A stretch of 64,000 bases of DNA from Lysobacterales bacterium. GTDB lineage: Bacteria; Pseudomonadota; Gammaproteobacteria; Xanthomonadales; SZUA-5. Positions 9,696 through 17,952 of the stretch are shown piece after piece. Position numbers and translations under genes: made by a program. The notes below the pieces were generated by a model. The model worked only from the letters and a program-made list of their open reading frames with translations. It was not told the DNA's origin and searched no databases. The stretch spans positions 62,001 to 126,000 of the forward strand of contig JALHMH010000005.1 of assembly GCA_022844165.1 (NCBI GenBank). The letters run 5' to 3'. The stretch's first letter is position 1, and the number at the start of each line of letters is the position of its first letter.

Positions 9696-10033
9696 CGGTT
9701 GCTCCGAGCATCAGCTAAGTCAATGGCCGCGGAGTATAGGTTGGGAAGGCGCTTGTGTTTGGATCTCTCGACGGGATTCTTCTGGATCGTCGCCAGATCG
9801 GGAGATTCGGGTCGAAACTCGACGCACGGCACCGTCCAGCACGAATGTTGACCACTCTTTGATCGAGCAGGTGCTATCCACTGCTGACCTGGGCTTGCTG
9901 CCTCGGATGTGGTGGATCCGCTGAAACGACTGCACTGCGCTGCCTGAAAGTTGTCTTCGTCAAGTGCTTTTGGAACCAACAACCGACCTTCAGCGGCTAT
10001 GCTGCCGCCGTTTGTGCTAACTCGGAGTGACCG
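9696..10033. other. 338-bp divergent intergenic region
   Basis: This lies between the divergent cyanophycinase-family and acyl-CoA dehydrogenase genes and should hold both promoters. On the minus strand a TATACT (near 9734-9739) could be a -10 box for the peptidase, without a convincing -35. On the plus strand GGAGTG at 10024-10029 is the ribosome binding site of the dehydrogenase. I see no RNA gene, repeat or conserved reading frame here. Confidence 0.5.
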
Positions 10034-11197
10034 ATGAATCTTGCCTTTACCGAAGAGCAATTGATGATCCAGGACGTTGCGCGCCGCATTGCGATCGAAC
10101 GCATTGCACCGGTGGCCGCCGAATTCGACAGATCTGGCGAATTTCCCTCCGAGACAATCAAAGTTCTCGGTGAAAACGGGTTGATGGGCATTGAGGTTCC
10201 CCATGAATATGGCGGTGCCGGTCTCGATTCCATCGCTTACACATTGGCCATGATTGAAATCGCTGCTGCCGACTGCGCGCACTCAACGATCATGAGCGTC
10301 AACAACACGCTCTATTGCAACGGGCTGCTGAAGTACGGCACGGAAGCGCAAAAACACGCCTACGTGACGCCGATCGCGACAGGCCAGGCGATCGGTGCGT
10401 TCGCGCTCACTGAGCCCCAGTCCGGCTCCGACGCATCAGCGATGAAAATTCGCGCAGTTGCTTCCGCCGATGGCAGCTACTACACGGTGAATGGGAAGAA
10501 GTCGTGGATCACCAGCGGCCCGGTGGCCAGATACATCATGCTGTTTGCGATGACCGATCCGAGCAAGGGATCGCGCGGCATCACCGCATTCATCATCGAT
10601 ACCGAACGTGAGGGCTTCCATCGCGGCAAAAGCGAACCCAAACTCGGAATTCGCGCCTCTGCCACGTGCGAAATCGAGTTGACCGACTACCGAATTCCGG
10701 CTGAAGATCGGATCGGCAATGAAGGCGACGGCTTCAAGATATCGATGGGCGTGCTCGACGCCGGTCGCATTGGCATCGCATCGCAAGCGGTCGGTTTGTC
10801 CCGCGCTGCTTACGAGGCTTCTCTTGTGTACTCGCGAGATCGCAAGTCCTTTGGCCAATCGATCGGTTCATTCCAGATGATTCAAGCGAAGATCGCCGAC
10901 ATGAAGTGCCGGCTGGATGCAGCGCATCTGTTGACGCTTCGTGCCGCCTGGGCCAAGCAGCAAGCCGCCGCAACGGGCGCACGCTTTTCGACGGAAGCCT
11001 CTGTCGCCAAGCTGTTTGCATCCGAATCGGCGATGTACATCACGCATCAAGCTGTGCAGATCCATGGCGGGATGGGTTATTCGAAGGAGATGCCGCTGGA
11101 GCGTTACTTCCGCGATGCCAAAATCACCGAGATCTACGAGGGCACCAGCGAAATTCAGCGTTTGGTCATTGCGCGTAACGAAACCGGACTGCGCTGA
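10034..11197 (+). CDS. Acyl-CoA dehydrogenase (short/medium-chain type)
   Basis: 387 residues, the usual length. Signatures: FALTEPQSGSDA (FAD/substrate region), SWITSG, the quinone-fold region GMGYSKEMP, and the C-terminal IYEGTSEIQRL whose glutamate (of YEGT) is the catalytic base in butyryl-CoA dehydrogenase-type enzymes. It performs the first, FAD-linked step of beta-oxidation, passing electrons to ETF. GGAGTG is placed four bases before the ATG. The gene is not next to the FadN/thiolase pair at 49-52 kb but could feed it. The chain length of the substrate cannot be inferred. Confidence 0.93.
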   Translation: MNLAFTEEQLMIQDVARRIAIERIAPVAAEFDRSGEFPSETIKVLGENGLMGIEVPHEYGGAGLDSIAYTLAMIEIAAADCAHSTIMSVNNTLYCNGLLKYGTEAQKHAYVTPIATGQAIGAFALTEPQSGSDASAMKIRAVASADGSYYTVNGKKSWITSGPVARYIMLFAMTDPSKGSRGITAFIIDTEREGFHRGKSEPKLGIRASATCEIELTDYRIPAEDRIGNEGDGFKISMGVLDAGRIGIASQAVGLSRAAYEASLVYSRDRKSFGQSIGSFQMIQAKIADMKCRLDAAHLLTLRAAWAKQQAAATGARFSTEASVAKLFASESAMYITHQAVQIHGGMGYSKEMPLERYFRDAKITEIYEGTSEIQRLVIARNETGLR

Positions 11198-11211
11198 TCT
11201 CGGCACCAGGC

Positions 11212-11231
11212 GCGAACCATGGATGGTTCGC
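11212..11231. repeat. Perfect inverted repeat, first of four consecutive hairpins
   Basis: GCGAACCAT and its exact complement ATGGTTCGC are separated by GG, so a 9-bp stem forms 14 bases after the acyl-CoA dehydrogenase stop. It has no U-run after it. Confidence 0.7.
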
Positions 11232-11232
11232 A

Positions 11233-11264
11233 CATGGGTCGAGCACGTAAGTGCTTGATCCATG
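11233..11264. repeat. Second hairpin: 14-bp stem with GTAA tetraloop
   Basis: CATGGGTCGAGCAC pairs with GTGCTTGATCCATG around a GTAA loop. Two positions pair as G-U in the plus-strand RNA, so the stem is better in one orientation than the other. It abuts the first hairpin with one base between. Confidence 0.65.
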
Positions 11265-11269
11265 GAGAG

Positions 11270-11294
11270 CGAGTCCGGACATGTGCCGGACTCG
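11270..11294. repeat. Third hairpin: perfect 9-bp stem
   Basis: CGAGTCCGG and CCGGACTCG flank a 7-base loop (ACATGTG). It lies six bases after the second hairpin. Confidence 0.65.
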
Positions 11295-11336
11295 CGATTT
11301 GAGAAACGCACATGGCTCTGTATCAAGCAAAAGTGT

Positions 11337-11367
11337 CAGGACGAGACCGCATTGAGGTCTCGTCCTG
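11337..11367 (-). terminator. Fourth hairpin, likely terminator of the endonuclease gene
   Basis: CAGGACGAGACC and GGTCTCGTCCTG form a perfect 12-bp stem with a 7-base loop. Read on the minus strand it lies 14 bases beyond the endonuclease stop and is followed shortly by TTTT, as expected of an intrinsic terminator; it may act for both convergent genes. Confidence 0.7.
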
Positions 11368-11380
11368 AGGGCCGCTGCAT

Positions 11381-13636
11381 TTATTCGAAGCCATTGGCGA
11401 AGAGATTGTCCGGCAGCGCACACTGGTTTTGCCATAAACAGGCGACCCACTCCGGGCGATCGATGAACGGGTTGCGATTGCCCTGGAAACCGAATACCAC
11501 TTCGTTGCGCAGCCGCTCCTGATTCGTTGGCGGATCGGCAAAGTGCCAGGCGATCAGCGTATTGAGCACACCCATGTAGGCCGTCGTTGCCACCTGATTA
11601 TTCGCCGTGGTCATGATGAGACTGCGGTTGTTGGTGGCGATCAGATCCGGCTCTGGTTGCGAGTTTGCATGCATGCCCCCCTCGTATCGTACGTCCATGT
11701 ACAAAATGGCGCGCGCCAGATCGCCCTTGCGGTCGAGCCAGACTTCGTAGGTACCGGTGTTGCCATCGTTACCGAGCTGCCAGTTGGAATTGCCGGGATA
11801 AGCGCCGGTGCCACCGCCACCACCATTGTTCACGTCCGTGGGATTTTCGGTTCCAGCGCACGTTGTGGTGCCGCAATTGTCGAAGGGCTTGTTGCCACGA
11901 TTGCTGTTGTAGTCCGAAGCAGAGGTGTACAGCATGTGCGCATCGACGTACGGCGAGTATGGATTGTTATTCGCATCAACGCCGGAAAGATCGTTGAATC
12001 CCAACGAGTTGGGCCAGGTGTGTTCGCGGTTGTAGGTTGCAGGTCCAGTTGCTCCGGAGCGATCCGTGATCTTCGTGTAGGTGCGATTGCGGTACACATC
12101 AAGCACCCGCGCGGGGTTGGCCGGGTCTTGATCGGCCGCCTCCAGGATATCCCACACATCGCAAAGCGCCGTGCTGGGCGCCGACAGGTTGCAGGTGTTG
12201 GTACTGATCGAATAACGATATGCCACGTGGTCGTCGATCAGCGTGTGCAGCGTCGTGCGCAGGGTCGTCGCATTGGTCGCATCGACGCTGGCGTAGTAAT
12301 CCAATGCCGACGCTGCCGTCGTGAAGTCGAACACATCGTCGGTGAGCATCGGATCGGGCGTGCCGTCGAGATCAACGATGAGCGTGTTCTCCAACGTCAC
12401 CACGCAGTTTTCCAGAAACTCGAGGTCGCCGTTGATATCCAGCGTATAGCTGACGGGTCCACCGCTGACCGCTGCCGTTCGCGCACCGGAGCTTGCACAT
12501 AGAATCTGATACCAGCTGCCCGTGACCGACACCGGTTCGCTGAAATTGATCGATACGTTCGTGCCGATCGGCACGTTGCCGGCATTGTCGAGTGGCACCG
12601 TGCTGACGACCGTGGGCGCAAGGTCCGCGACCACGGTGAAGTTGATCGGCACGTTCGCCGGCAGGTTGTCGGGTGATCCGTCGAGATCGGCCACCTGGGA
12701 TGCGATCACGGTCGCCGTGCACTGCTCGCCAAAAGCCAGCGGATTCGTTGGCTGCGCGGTGATGCTGGCGCCTGTGTTGACCGCCGTGGTCACCGCCACG
12801 GCGCCGCTGACGGTGCAGTTCAATGTCAGCCAGGTGGGACTGACCTGCACGGGCTCGCTAAACTGAACTCCGATGGATGTCGCGAGCGGCACATTGCTCG
12901 CATTGTTTGCCGGAAGCGATGAAACAAACTGCGGCGGAACATCTGGACCCGCACCACAACTTGCCTGGATATCATCGATTCCGATCAGCGCATCGACTCC
13001 CGCGGCATTTGTTGTGATCCAGCGGACCTGCACCTGCGGTGCGTTGAGATAAGTCGCGGGCATGGTGATCGAATAGGTCTGCGACGCCGTGCCATTGGCA
13101 TTGGCCACAAACCCGCCAGGCACATTGGCAAAATTGCCTGCCTCACCGACACGAGCCTGCAGTGCCACTGGCTGCACTGCCGTCGACAGCGTGTCAATGT
13201 CGCGCAGTCGGTAATCGACAATCAGTTGCGAACATCCCAACGTGTTCAGGCGAAGCAACAAAAATGGCGCATCGGCACTGCCGCTGCCCTGAAATGCGAT
13301 CGTCGGATTTCCGGCGATGTCCCCGCCCCCGACCACTTCGGCAAAACCGCCGCCAGAGTGGTTGCTGGCGTCCAGCACATCCGGCGTGACATTCAACGTA
13401 CCATTACCGAACGCCAGAACGGTTTGTGGGTCGACACCCGTGGCCATGGTCAGATCGCCGCCCAGATGCCCTTCCAAACTGGGCACACCCGACCAGTTGT
13501 CCATCGTTGCGATCAGTCCCGAGTTCGACCAATCTTGCGCGACAGGTCCACCCGACAACGCATGGTAGTTAGTATCGGCATGCGCGACAGCGGCGCCCAG
13601 CAGGCTCAGCGCCAGCAGCGTTCGAGTTAAGAACAT
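11381..13636 (-). CDS. Secreted endonuclease I with two Ig-like domains and FANGFE tail
   Basis: 751 residues from the ATG at 13636. A signal peptide (MFLTRTLLALSLLGAAVAHA) is followed by an unassigned beta-rich region (about 20-260), two bacterial Ig-like (Big_5-type) domains beginning PPQFVSSLPANN and APTVVSTVPLDN (about 265-470), and an endonuclease I domain (about 475-740) with the catalytic NREHTWPNSLG, DAHML, and NRNPFIDRPEW near the end. Endonuclease I enzymes are extracytoplasmic, non-specific DNases. The last six residues are FANGFE, shared in form with the M28 peptidase of this window. The frame continues upstream of 13636 but would run through the divergent regulator, so the signal-peptide ATG is the start. 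Confidence 0.9.
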   Translation of the reverse strand: MFLTRTLLALSLLGAAVAHADTNYHALSGGPVAQDWSNSGLIATMDNWSGVPSLEGHLGGDLTMATGVDPQTVLAFGNGTLNVTPDVLDASNHSGGGFAEVVGGGDIAGNPTIAFQGSGSADAPFLLLRLNTLGCSQLIVDYRLRDIDTLSTAVQPVALQARVGEAGNFANVPGGFVANANGTASQTYSITMPATYLNAPQVQVRWITTNAAGVDALIGIDDIQASCGAGPDVPPQFVSSLPANNASNVPLATSIGVQFSEPVQVSPTWLTLNCTVSGAVAVTTAVNTGASITAQPTNPLAFGEQCTATVIASQVADLDGSPDNLPANVPINFTVVADLAPTVVSTVPLDNAGNVPIGTNVSINFSEPVSVTGSWYQILCASSGARTAAVSGGPVSYTLDINGDLEFLENCVVTLENTLIVDLDGTPDPMLTDDVFDFTTAASALDYYASVDATNATTLRTTLHTLIDDHVAYRYSISTNTCNLSAPSTALCDVWDILEAADQDPANPARVLDVYRNRTYTKITDRSGATGPATYNREHTWPNSLGFNDLSGVDANNNPYSPYVDAHMLYTSASDYNSNRGNKPFDNCGTTTCAGTENPTDVNNGGGGGTGAYPGNSNWQLGNDGNTGTYEVWLDRKGDLARAILYMDVRYEGGMHANSQPEPDLIATNNRSLIMTTANNQVATTAYMGVLNTLIAWHFADPPTNQERLRNEVVFGFQGNRNPFIDRPEWVACLWQNQCALPDNLFANGFE

Positions 13637-13706
13637 CGGAATTGACCAAGCGGATCGGGGCGCGGAGTCTACGCGCGCAGTTTGACGAAGCAAAGACACC
13701 ACACTA

Positions 13707-14594
13707 GTGACCGCCAGGCAAGAACTTTCGATCACTCTGGACGCCGTTATCTTCGCGGTGACCGACGATGCGCCACGTGTTCTCACCGTCGGCGACGATC
13801 GGCCCAGTTTGCCGTCTGGACCTCTGGAACTCGACCAGCATCCGACGTTGGAACGCGGCATTCGCCAGTTCGTGGCAGACCAGGCGGGTCTGGCGCTGGG
13901 CTATGTCGAGCAGTTGTACACTTTCGGCGATCGCGCTCGACAAGAGACCGGCCCGCGTGCACTTTCGATTGCCTATCTGGCTCTGCTGCGCGAAGGTGCG
14001 GCAACGTTGCCGGGCGCTATCTGGCGCAACGTCTATGCGTTTTTGCCTTGGGAGGACTGGCGCGACGGCCCACCCGAGATGATCGGCGCTCAGATCGTGC
14101 CCGCGCTGGACCAGTGGGCAGCAGCTCACCCTTCGCGCGGCGAGCGCTTGGCGCAGTGTTTTGGAATTGCCGGTCGACCATGGAACCGCGAGCGCGTGCT
14201 CGAACGCTATGAACTGATGTGGGAGGCAGGACTCCTGGCGGAAAACGGCGGCAAAGGCGATGTCGGTCTGGCCATGGCCCGCGACCATCGACGCATGCTC
14301 GCGACTGCATTGGGGCGTTTACGCGGCAAGCTCAAGTACCGACCGGTGGTCTTCGAACTTTTGCCGTCGACCTTTACCTTGAGCGAACTGCAAAACTGTG
14401 TGGAAGCACTCGCTGGACGATCGCTGCATACGCAGAACTTTCGACGCTTGATCGCAGAAGCGCAATTGGTCGCGCCGACCGGCGCGTCCGTACAACAGAA
14501 TCGAGGCCGGCCGGCAAGCCTGTATTCGTTCCGTCGCGAGGTCCTGAACGAACGGCCAGCGCCAGGCGTCGCGATGCCGCGCAACGGCGGCTAA
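13707..14594 (+). CDS. Nudix-type (NrtR-like) transcriptional regulator, degenerate Nudix box
   Basis: 295 residues from a GTG at 13707; no ATG is available before the first conserved strand. The first 150 residues have a Nudix-like fold pattern (LDAVIFAV, ALSIAYLALL), but where a hydrolase needs REUxEExGU this has RQFVADQAGL, lacking the metal-binding glutamates. The C-terminal part (about 220-280, beginning FTLSELQNCVEAL and containing NFRRLI and GRPASLYSF) resembles the winged helix of NrtR-type and COG4111 proteins. This points to a ligand-sensing regulator rather than an enzyme. It is transcribed away from the endonuclease gene, with 70 bases between starts. The regulated pathway is unknown. 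Confidence 0.75.
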   Translation: MTARQELSITLDAVIFAVTDDAPRVLTVGDDRPSLPSGPLELDQHPTLERGIRQFVADQAGLALGYVEQLYTFGDRARQETGPRALSIAYLALLREGAATLPGAIWRNVYAFLPWEDWRDGPPEMIGAQIVPALDQWAAAHPSRGERLAQCFGIAGRPWNRERVLERYELMWEAGLLAENGGKGDVGLAMARDHRRMLATALGRLRGKLKYRPVVFELLPSTFTLSELQNCVEALAGRSLHTQNFRRLIAEAQLVAPTGASVQQNRGRPASLYSFRREVLNERPAPGVAMPRNGG

Positions 14595-14601
14595 ACTCCG
14601 A

Positions 14602-15219
14602 TCAACGGCTGCGCTGTACGCCGATGGTGATCGCGCCTATCTGGTTATAGGGTTCGCTGTTCAGCAGTTTTGGATCGGCGTGCACCGCCATCGCAAACGG
14701 CGTTGCGTCCTGGCCAAAGAACAGATCGCCAGCGACTTCCAGTGTCGGCACGCCAAACACGCCTCGCGCCAGCGCCGCTTCGGTATTGTTCTTGAGCGCG
14801 TCCTTGACCTGAGGATCGGCAAGCCGGTCCAACGGCACGCCAAGTTCGTCGGCGATCTTTGCCAGCGACTCCGGCGTACTATCCCCGCCACGCCAAATGT
14901 AATTCAGCACCCGATCTGTGGCCGCCACGGTGCTGCCGGCAGCAATAACCAGACGCAGCGCCTGTAGCGGGTTGAACGGATGCACAGCGGGAAACGACAG
15001 TGGGAAACCCAGTTCTTTGGCGCGCCAGTGCACGTAGCGATAGGTGAACTCGCGCTTGCCCGGAATTTCCGCCGGGCCTAGTTGGCCGATGTGCGTCAGA
15101 ACGACGCCCAACAACACTGGCACAGGCTGCAATTCGACCTGCGGCCAATCGCGCCTCAGCCACCGCCATTGCAGATATGCAAACGGCGACAGCACATCGA
15201 AATACCAGCGAAGACTCAT
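14602..15219 (-). CDS. DsbA-family 2-hydroxychromene-2-carboxylate isomerase-like (GST kappa) protein
   Basis: 205 residues. The N-terminus RWYFDVLSPFAYLQW is the first strand and Ser-Pro active-site region of HCCA isomerase/GST-kappa proteins; FNPLQALRL, and GVFGVPTLEV with the cis-proline, then FFGQD, complete the thioredoxin-like fold with helical insert. These enzymes use glutathione. The substrate is not known here. The ATG overlaps the stop of the upstream SDR gene (ATGA, 15216-15219), so it is the last gene of the mtnA operon. Confidence 0.85.
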   Translation of the reverse strand: MSLRWYFDVLSPFAYLQWRWLRRDWPQVELQPVPVLLGVVLTHIGQLGPAEIPGKREFTYRYVHWRAKELGFPLSFPAVHPFNPLQALRLVIAAGSTVAATDRVLNYIWRGGDSTPESLAKIADELGVPLDRLADPQVKDALKNNTEAALARGVFGVPTLEVAGDLFFGQDATPFAMAVHADPKLLNSEPYNQIGAITIGVQRSR

Positions 15220-16055
15220 CGTGAATTCTCCAAGTGGGCGCACAGCAGTTGCCCGGCGCCATAGTGCGATTGCCAACCTAAAACTCGCTGCGCCAGCGAC
15301 GCATCGTATATCCGATCGATGCGTTGCGGCAATTTCCAGTGCCGCGCCTCGAAAGCGGCAGCGACTTCTGGCGCACGATGCCGTATGACGGCTGTGGCAT
15401 CGCGGTACAACATGGATGCATCCTCGCGTACGAATGGCGTCTTTGCAGAGACCACATAACAACGATAACCGGTTTGCGATTGCTGCAACGCCAGCGCGTG
15501 CGCAGTTGCAACGTCGCGCGCATCCACGCCGCGATGCAGTCGATAGACAATCATCTCCGCAATCGACTCGGGAAAACAGCGCGACATGCGCAGGCTGGTC
15601 ACACTCAGTCCCCACTCAACACTGGCCTGACGCAAGACTTGCTCTGCTGCCAGTTTGGTGCGGTGATAAATCGTCTGCGGCTCAGCAGGTGTTTCTTCGT
15701 CCACCCATAACGCCTCGCGAGTGGCTTGCGCACCTGCACCATAAAGTGCCGTGGTGCTGGTATAGATCATGCGCCGAACGCCGCCTTGCGCCGCGCATCG
15801 GATCAAGTGTTCCGTCGCTTCGACGTTGATGCGCCAGAACCGATCCTCGGGCACGATGCCGACATGCGGCGCGTGCAACGCGGCGCTGTGAATCACCGCG
15901 TCGACACCTTCGAAGTCGTCGGGTCGTAAGTCGAACACATCGCGCGGCTGCGGCGCAGCCAGGTCGATGCCCACAACATCGATTCCACGTGATTGCAGTT
16001 CAGCATCTATTGCACAGCCGACCCGCCCCGCACTACCGGTCAGCAATACCCTCAA
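15216..16055 (-). CDS. NAD(P)-dependent epimerase/SDR family protein
   Basis: 279 residues of the extended SDR type: glycine motif TGSAGRVG at the N-terminus, Asp31 of VVGIDLA favouring [11 protein letters not shown], the catalytic YHRTK (Tyr-x3-Lys) and a preceding STTALYG serine/threonine region. It is slightly short of the usual 300-330 residues. Its start overlaps the mtnA stop and its stop overlaps the HCCA isomerase start, so three genes are translationally coupled. The substrate cannot be named; nucleoside-sugar-type epimerases and dehydrogenases share these motifs. Confidence 0.85.
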   Translation of the reverse strand: MRVLLTGSAGRVGCAIDAELQSRGIDVVGIDLAAPQPRDVFDLRPDDFEGVDAVIHSAALHAPHVGIVPEDRFWRINVEATEHLIRCAAQGGVRRMIYTSTTALYGAGAQATREALWVDEETPAEPQTIYHRTKLAAEQVLRQASVEWGLSVTSLRMSRCFPESIAEMIVYRLHRGVDARDVATAHALALQQSQTGYRCYVVSAKTPFVREDASMLYRDATAVIRHRAPEVAAAFEARHWKLPQRIDRIYDASLAQRVLGWQSHYGAGQLLCAHLENSR

Positions 16056-17098
16056 GCGAACGCACCGCGCAGTTTTTCCACGTCCGGAGCCATGACCACT
16101 CCGCGTTCGGTGACAATGGCGTCGATCAATCGCGCGGGGGTGACGTCGAATACTGGATTGAACGCTGTCACACCATGCGCCGCAATCTGCTGTCCGGCAT
16201 AGTCGGTAAGCTCTCTTTGATCGCGCTGTTCGACGTGGATTTCACTGCCCTCAAGCGTTCCGAAGTCGACCGTCGAGGTCGGCGCCACCACCATCACGCG
16301 AACCCCAAACTGTCTGGCCGCACACGCCAGACTTAGAGTGCCGATTTTGTTTGCCGTATCGCCATTGGCGCAGATCCGGTCGGCGCCGACAATCACCCAC
16401 TGAACCTGCCCAAGCGACATCACATAGGCGCCCGCGCCATCGGCAATCAGCGCCGCTGGAATGCCATCTTCGAGTAGCTCCCATGCCGTCAGCCGCGCGC
16501 CCTGCAGCCACGGCCGTGTCTCGCCGGCGTACACACGCGCAACGCGGCCATCGGCAAATCCCGCGCGAATAACGCCCAGTGCCGTTCCCAGTCCTGCCGT
16601 CGCCAGCGAACCGGTATTGCAATGCGTCAGAACACCAGATCCCGGCTCAATCAAGCCAGCACCAAGGATCGCCATCGCGTAGTTTGCTGCAAGGTCTTCC
16701 GCTTCAATGGCCTTTGCTTCAACGAGAGCCCGATCAACATCGGGTTGATCGGCCAACGCCGCGCGCATGCGATCCACCGCCCACATCAGATTGACGGCTG
16801 TCGGCCGGGCCGCGCGCAAGTTCTCGGCGGCAGCGATGAACGCCGTTGTTTGCTGACCCGGTGGTAACAACGCACATTCGCGCGCAGCCAAGACCAGGCC
16901 ATAGGCCGCGGCGATGCCGATGGCCGGTGCGCCGCGAACAATCAGCGCCCGAATGGCGTGCGCCACCTCCAAACTCGATGACAAAGCATGCCATTGTGTT
17001 TGCAGCGGCAAAGCTCGTTGATCGAGCAAATGCAGTGCGCCTTCTTGCCAGCGTAGCGCTCGTACGCGATCGAATCCTCGCAAACTGTCACATTGCAT
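16052..17098 (-). CDS. mtnA: Methylthioribose-1-phosphate isomerase MtnA
   Basis: 348 residues. [13 protein letters not shown], the catalytic cysteine in [20 protein letters not shown] and the catalytic aspartate in [17 protein letters not shown] are the eIF2B-like MtnA signature. It isomerises 5-methylthioribose-1-phosphate to the ribulose form in methionine salvage. The ATG at 17098 (MQCDSLRG) was chosen because a longer frame would reach into the divergent regulator gene. It heads an operon with an SDR and an HCCA isomerase-like protein; no other salvage gene (mtnB, C, D, P) is nearby. Confidence 0.93.
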   Translation of the reverse strand: MQCDSLRGFDRVRALRWQEGALHLLDQRALPLQTQWHALSSSLEVAHAIRALIVRGAPAIGIAAAYGLVLAARECALLPPGQQTTAFIAAAENLRAARPTAVNLMWAVDRMRAALADQPDVDRALVEAKAIEAEDLAANYAMAILGAGLIEPGSGVLTHCNTGSLATAGLGTALGVIRAGFADGRVARVYAGETRPWLQGARLTAWELLEDGIPAALIADGAGAYVMSLGQVQWVIVGADRICANGDTANKIGTLSLACAARQFGVRVMVVAPTSTVDFGTLEGSEIHVEQRDQRELTDYAGQQIAAHGVTAFNPVFDVTPARLIDAIVTERGVVMAPDVEKLRGAFA

Positions 17099-17125
17099 CC
17101 TGCACCTCAAAAGATCGACAACGTT

Positions 17126-17148
17126 TAAAGCGTATTGGTATATCTTTA
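17126..17148. promoter_or_regulatory. Inverted repeat in the mtnA/gntR divergent promoter region
   Basis: TAAAG (17126-17130) and CTTTA (17144-17148) flank a 13-base spacer that includes GGTATATC. The 74-bp gap between the divergent starts is the natural place for a GntR operator. Half-sites are short, so this is a candidate only. Confidence 0.35.
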
Positions 17149-17172
17149 GGCGATTACGCGTTTGGGGTTGCC

Positions 17173-17952
17173 ATGCGAGCATTTCAGAACGAAGATCGCG
17201 CCAGCCTGCGGCCCGACCATCCTTCGCCGCTCTACCACCAGTTGTACGCTTTGGTGAAGCGCAAAATCGAAGGCGGCGACTTGCGCCAGGGCGCACTGAT
17301 TCCGGCAGAAAAGGATCTCGCCCAGTTCTTCGGCGTTTCGCGCATTACCGTCAAACGTGCGCTGGATGACCTCGAGAGCGAAGGCTACCTGAGCCGCCAT
17401 CGTGGCCGTGGCACGCATGTTACCTACAAATACGAACCGAAAGTGTTACGCGCACCGCTCGACAGCATGCTCGACAGTCTGGCGGTGATGGGGCGCGAAA
17501 CTCAGGTCAAACTGATCGACTTCGCACGCGTCGCGCCGCCACCGTATGTCGTGGACGGTTTGCGCCTGTTGCCCGACCAATGGGTCGATCGCGCGCTGCG
17601 CGTGCGCTCGAGCGACGGCCTGCCATTTGCACACTACACCAGCTGGACCGTGCCGATCGGACCTGGGCTGACTCAGGAAGCACTGCAATCATCAAGTCGT
17701 CTCGACCTGTTTCGGCGCCTGGGCGTGCATCTGAAAGACGTCGATCAGGTGATCAGCGCAATTGCCGCCGACACGACACTCGCACAACGCCTGGTCGTGC
17801 GCGCGGGCGACCCTTTGCTGCAAGTGACACGCATCTCCAGCGATCAACGCGGAAGACCCATCGACTATCTCGTCGGCGTATATCGTCCCGATCGTTTTCA
17901 GTACCACATGAAACTTTCGGCCTCGGATGTACTGGTACGAGGCAAACGATGA
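17173..17952 (+). CDS. GntR-family (HutC/UTRA) transcriptional regulator
   Basis: 259 residues from the ATG at 17173. An N-terminal winged helix-turn-helix ([20 protein letters not shown], about residues 45-64) is followed by HRGRGTHV and a UTRA ligand domain (about 95-255) with the typical end part [17 protein letters not shown]. HutC-type regulators bind a small-molecule effector and usually control adjacent genes. The stop overlaps the start of the LeuC-like gene, so it is the first gene of a three-gene operon and is divergent from mtnA; it may regulate both. The effector is unknown. Confidence 0.92.
   Translation: MRAFQNEDRASLRPDHPSPLYHQLYALVKRKIEGGDLRQGALIPAEKDLAQFFGVSRITVKRALDDLESEGYLSRHRGRGTHVTYKYEPKVLRAPLDSMLDSLAVMGRETQVKLIDFARVAPPPYVVDGLRLLPDQWVDRALRVRSSDGLPFAHYTSWTVPIGPGLTQEALQSSSRLDLFRRLGVHLKDVDQVISAIAADTTLAQRLVVRAGDPLLQVTRISSDQRGRPIDYLVGVYRPDRFQYHMKLSASDVLVRGKR

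Noticed and set aside
13637-13861. N-terminal extension of the endonuclease gene
   Set aside because: It would run through the start of the divergent Nudix-type regulator and precede an obvious signal peptide at 13636.
17099-17296. Longer starts of mtnA and of the GntR gene (to 16846)
   Set aside because: The two extensions overlap each other's coding regions and lack family conservation; the ATGs at 17098 and 17173 leave a normal promoter gap.
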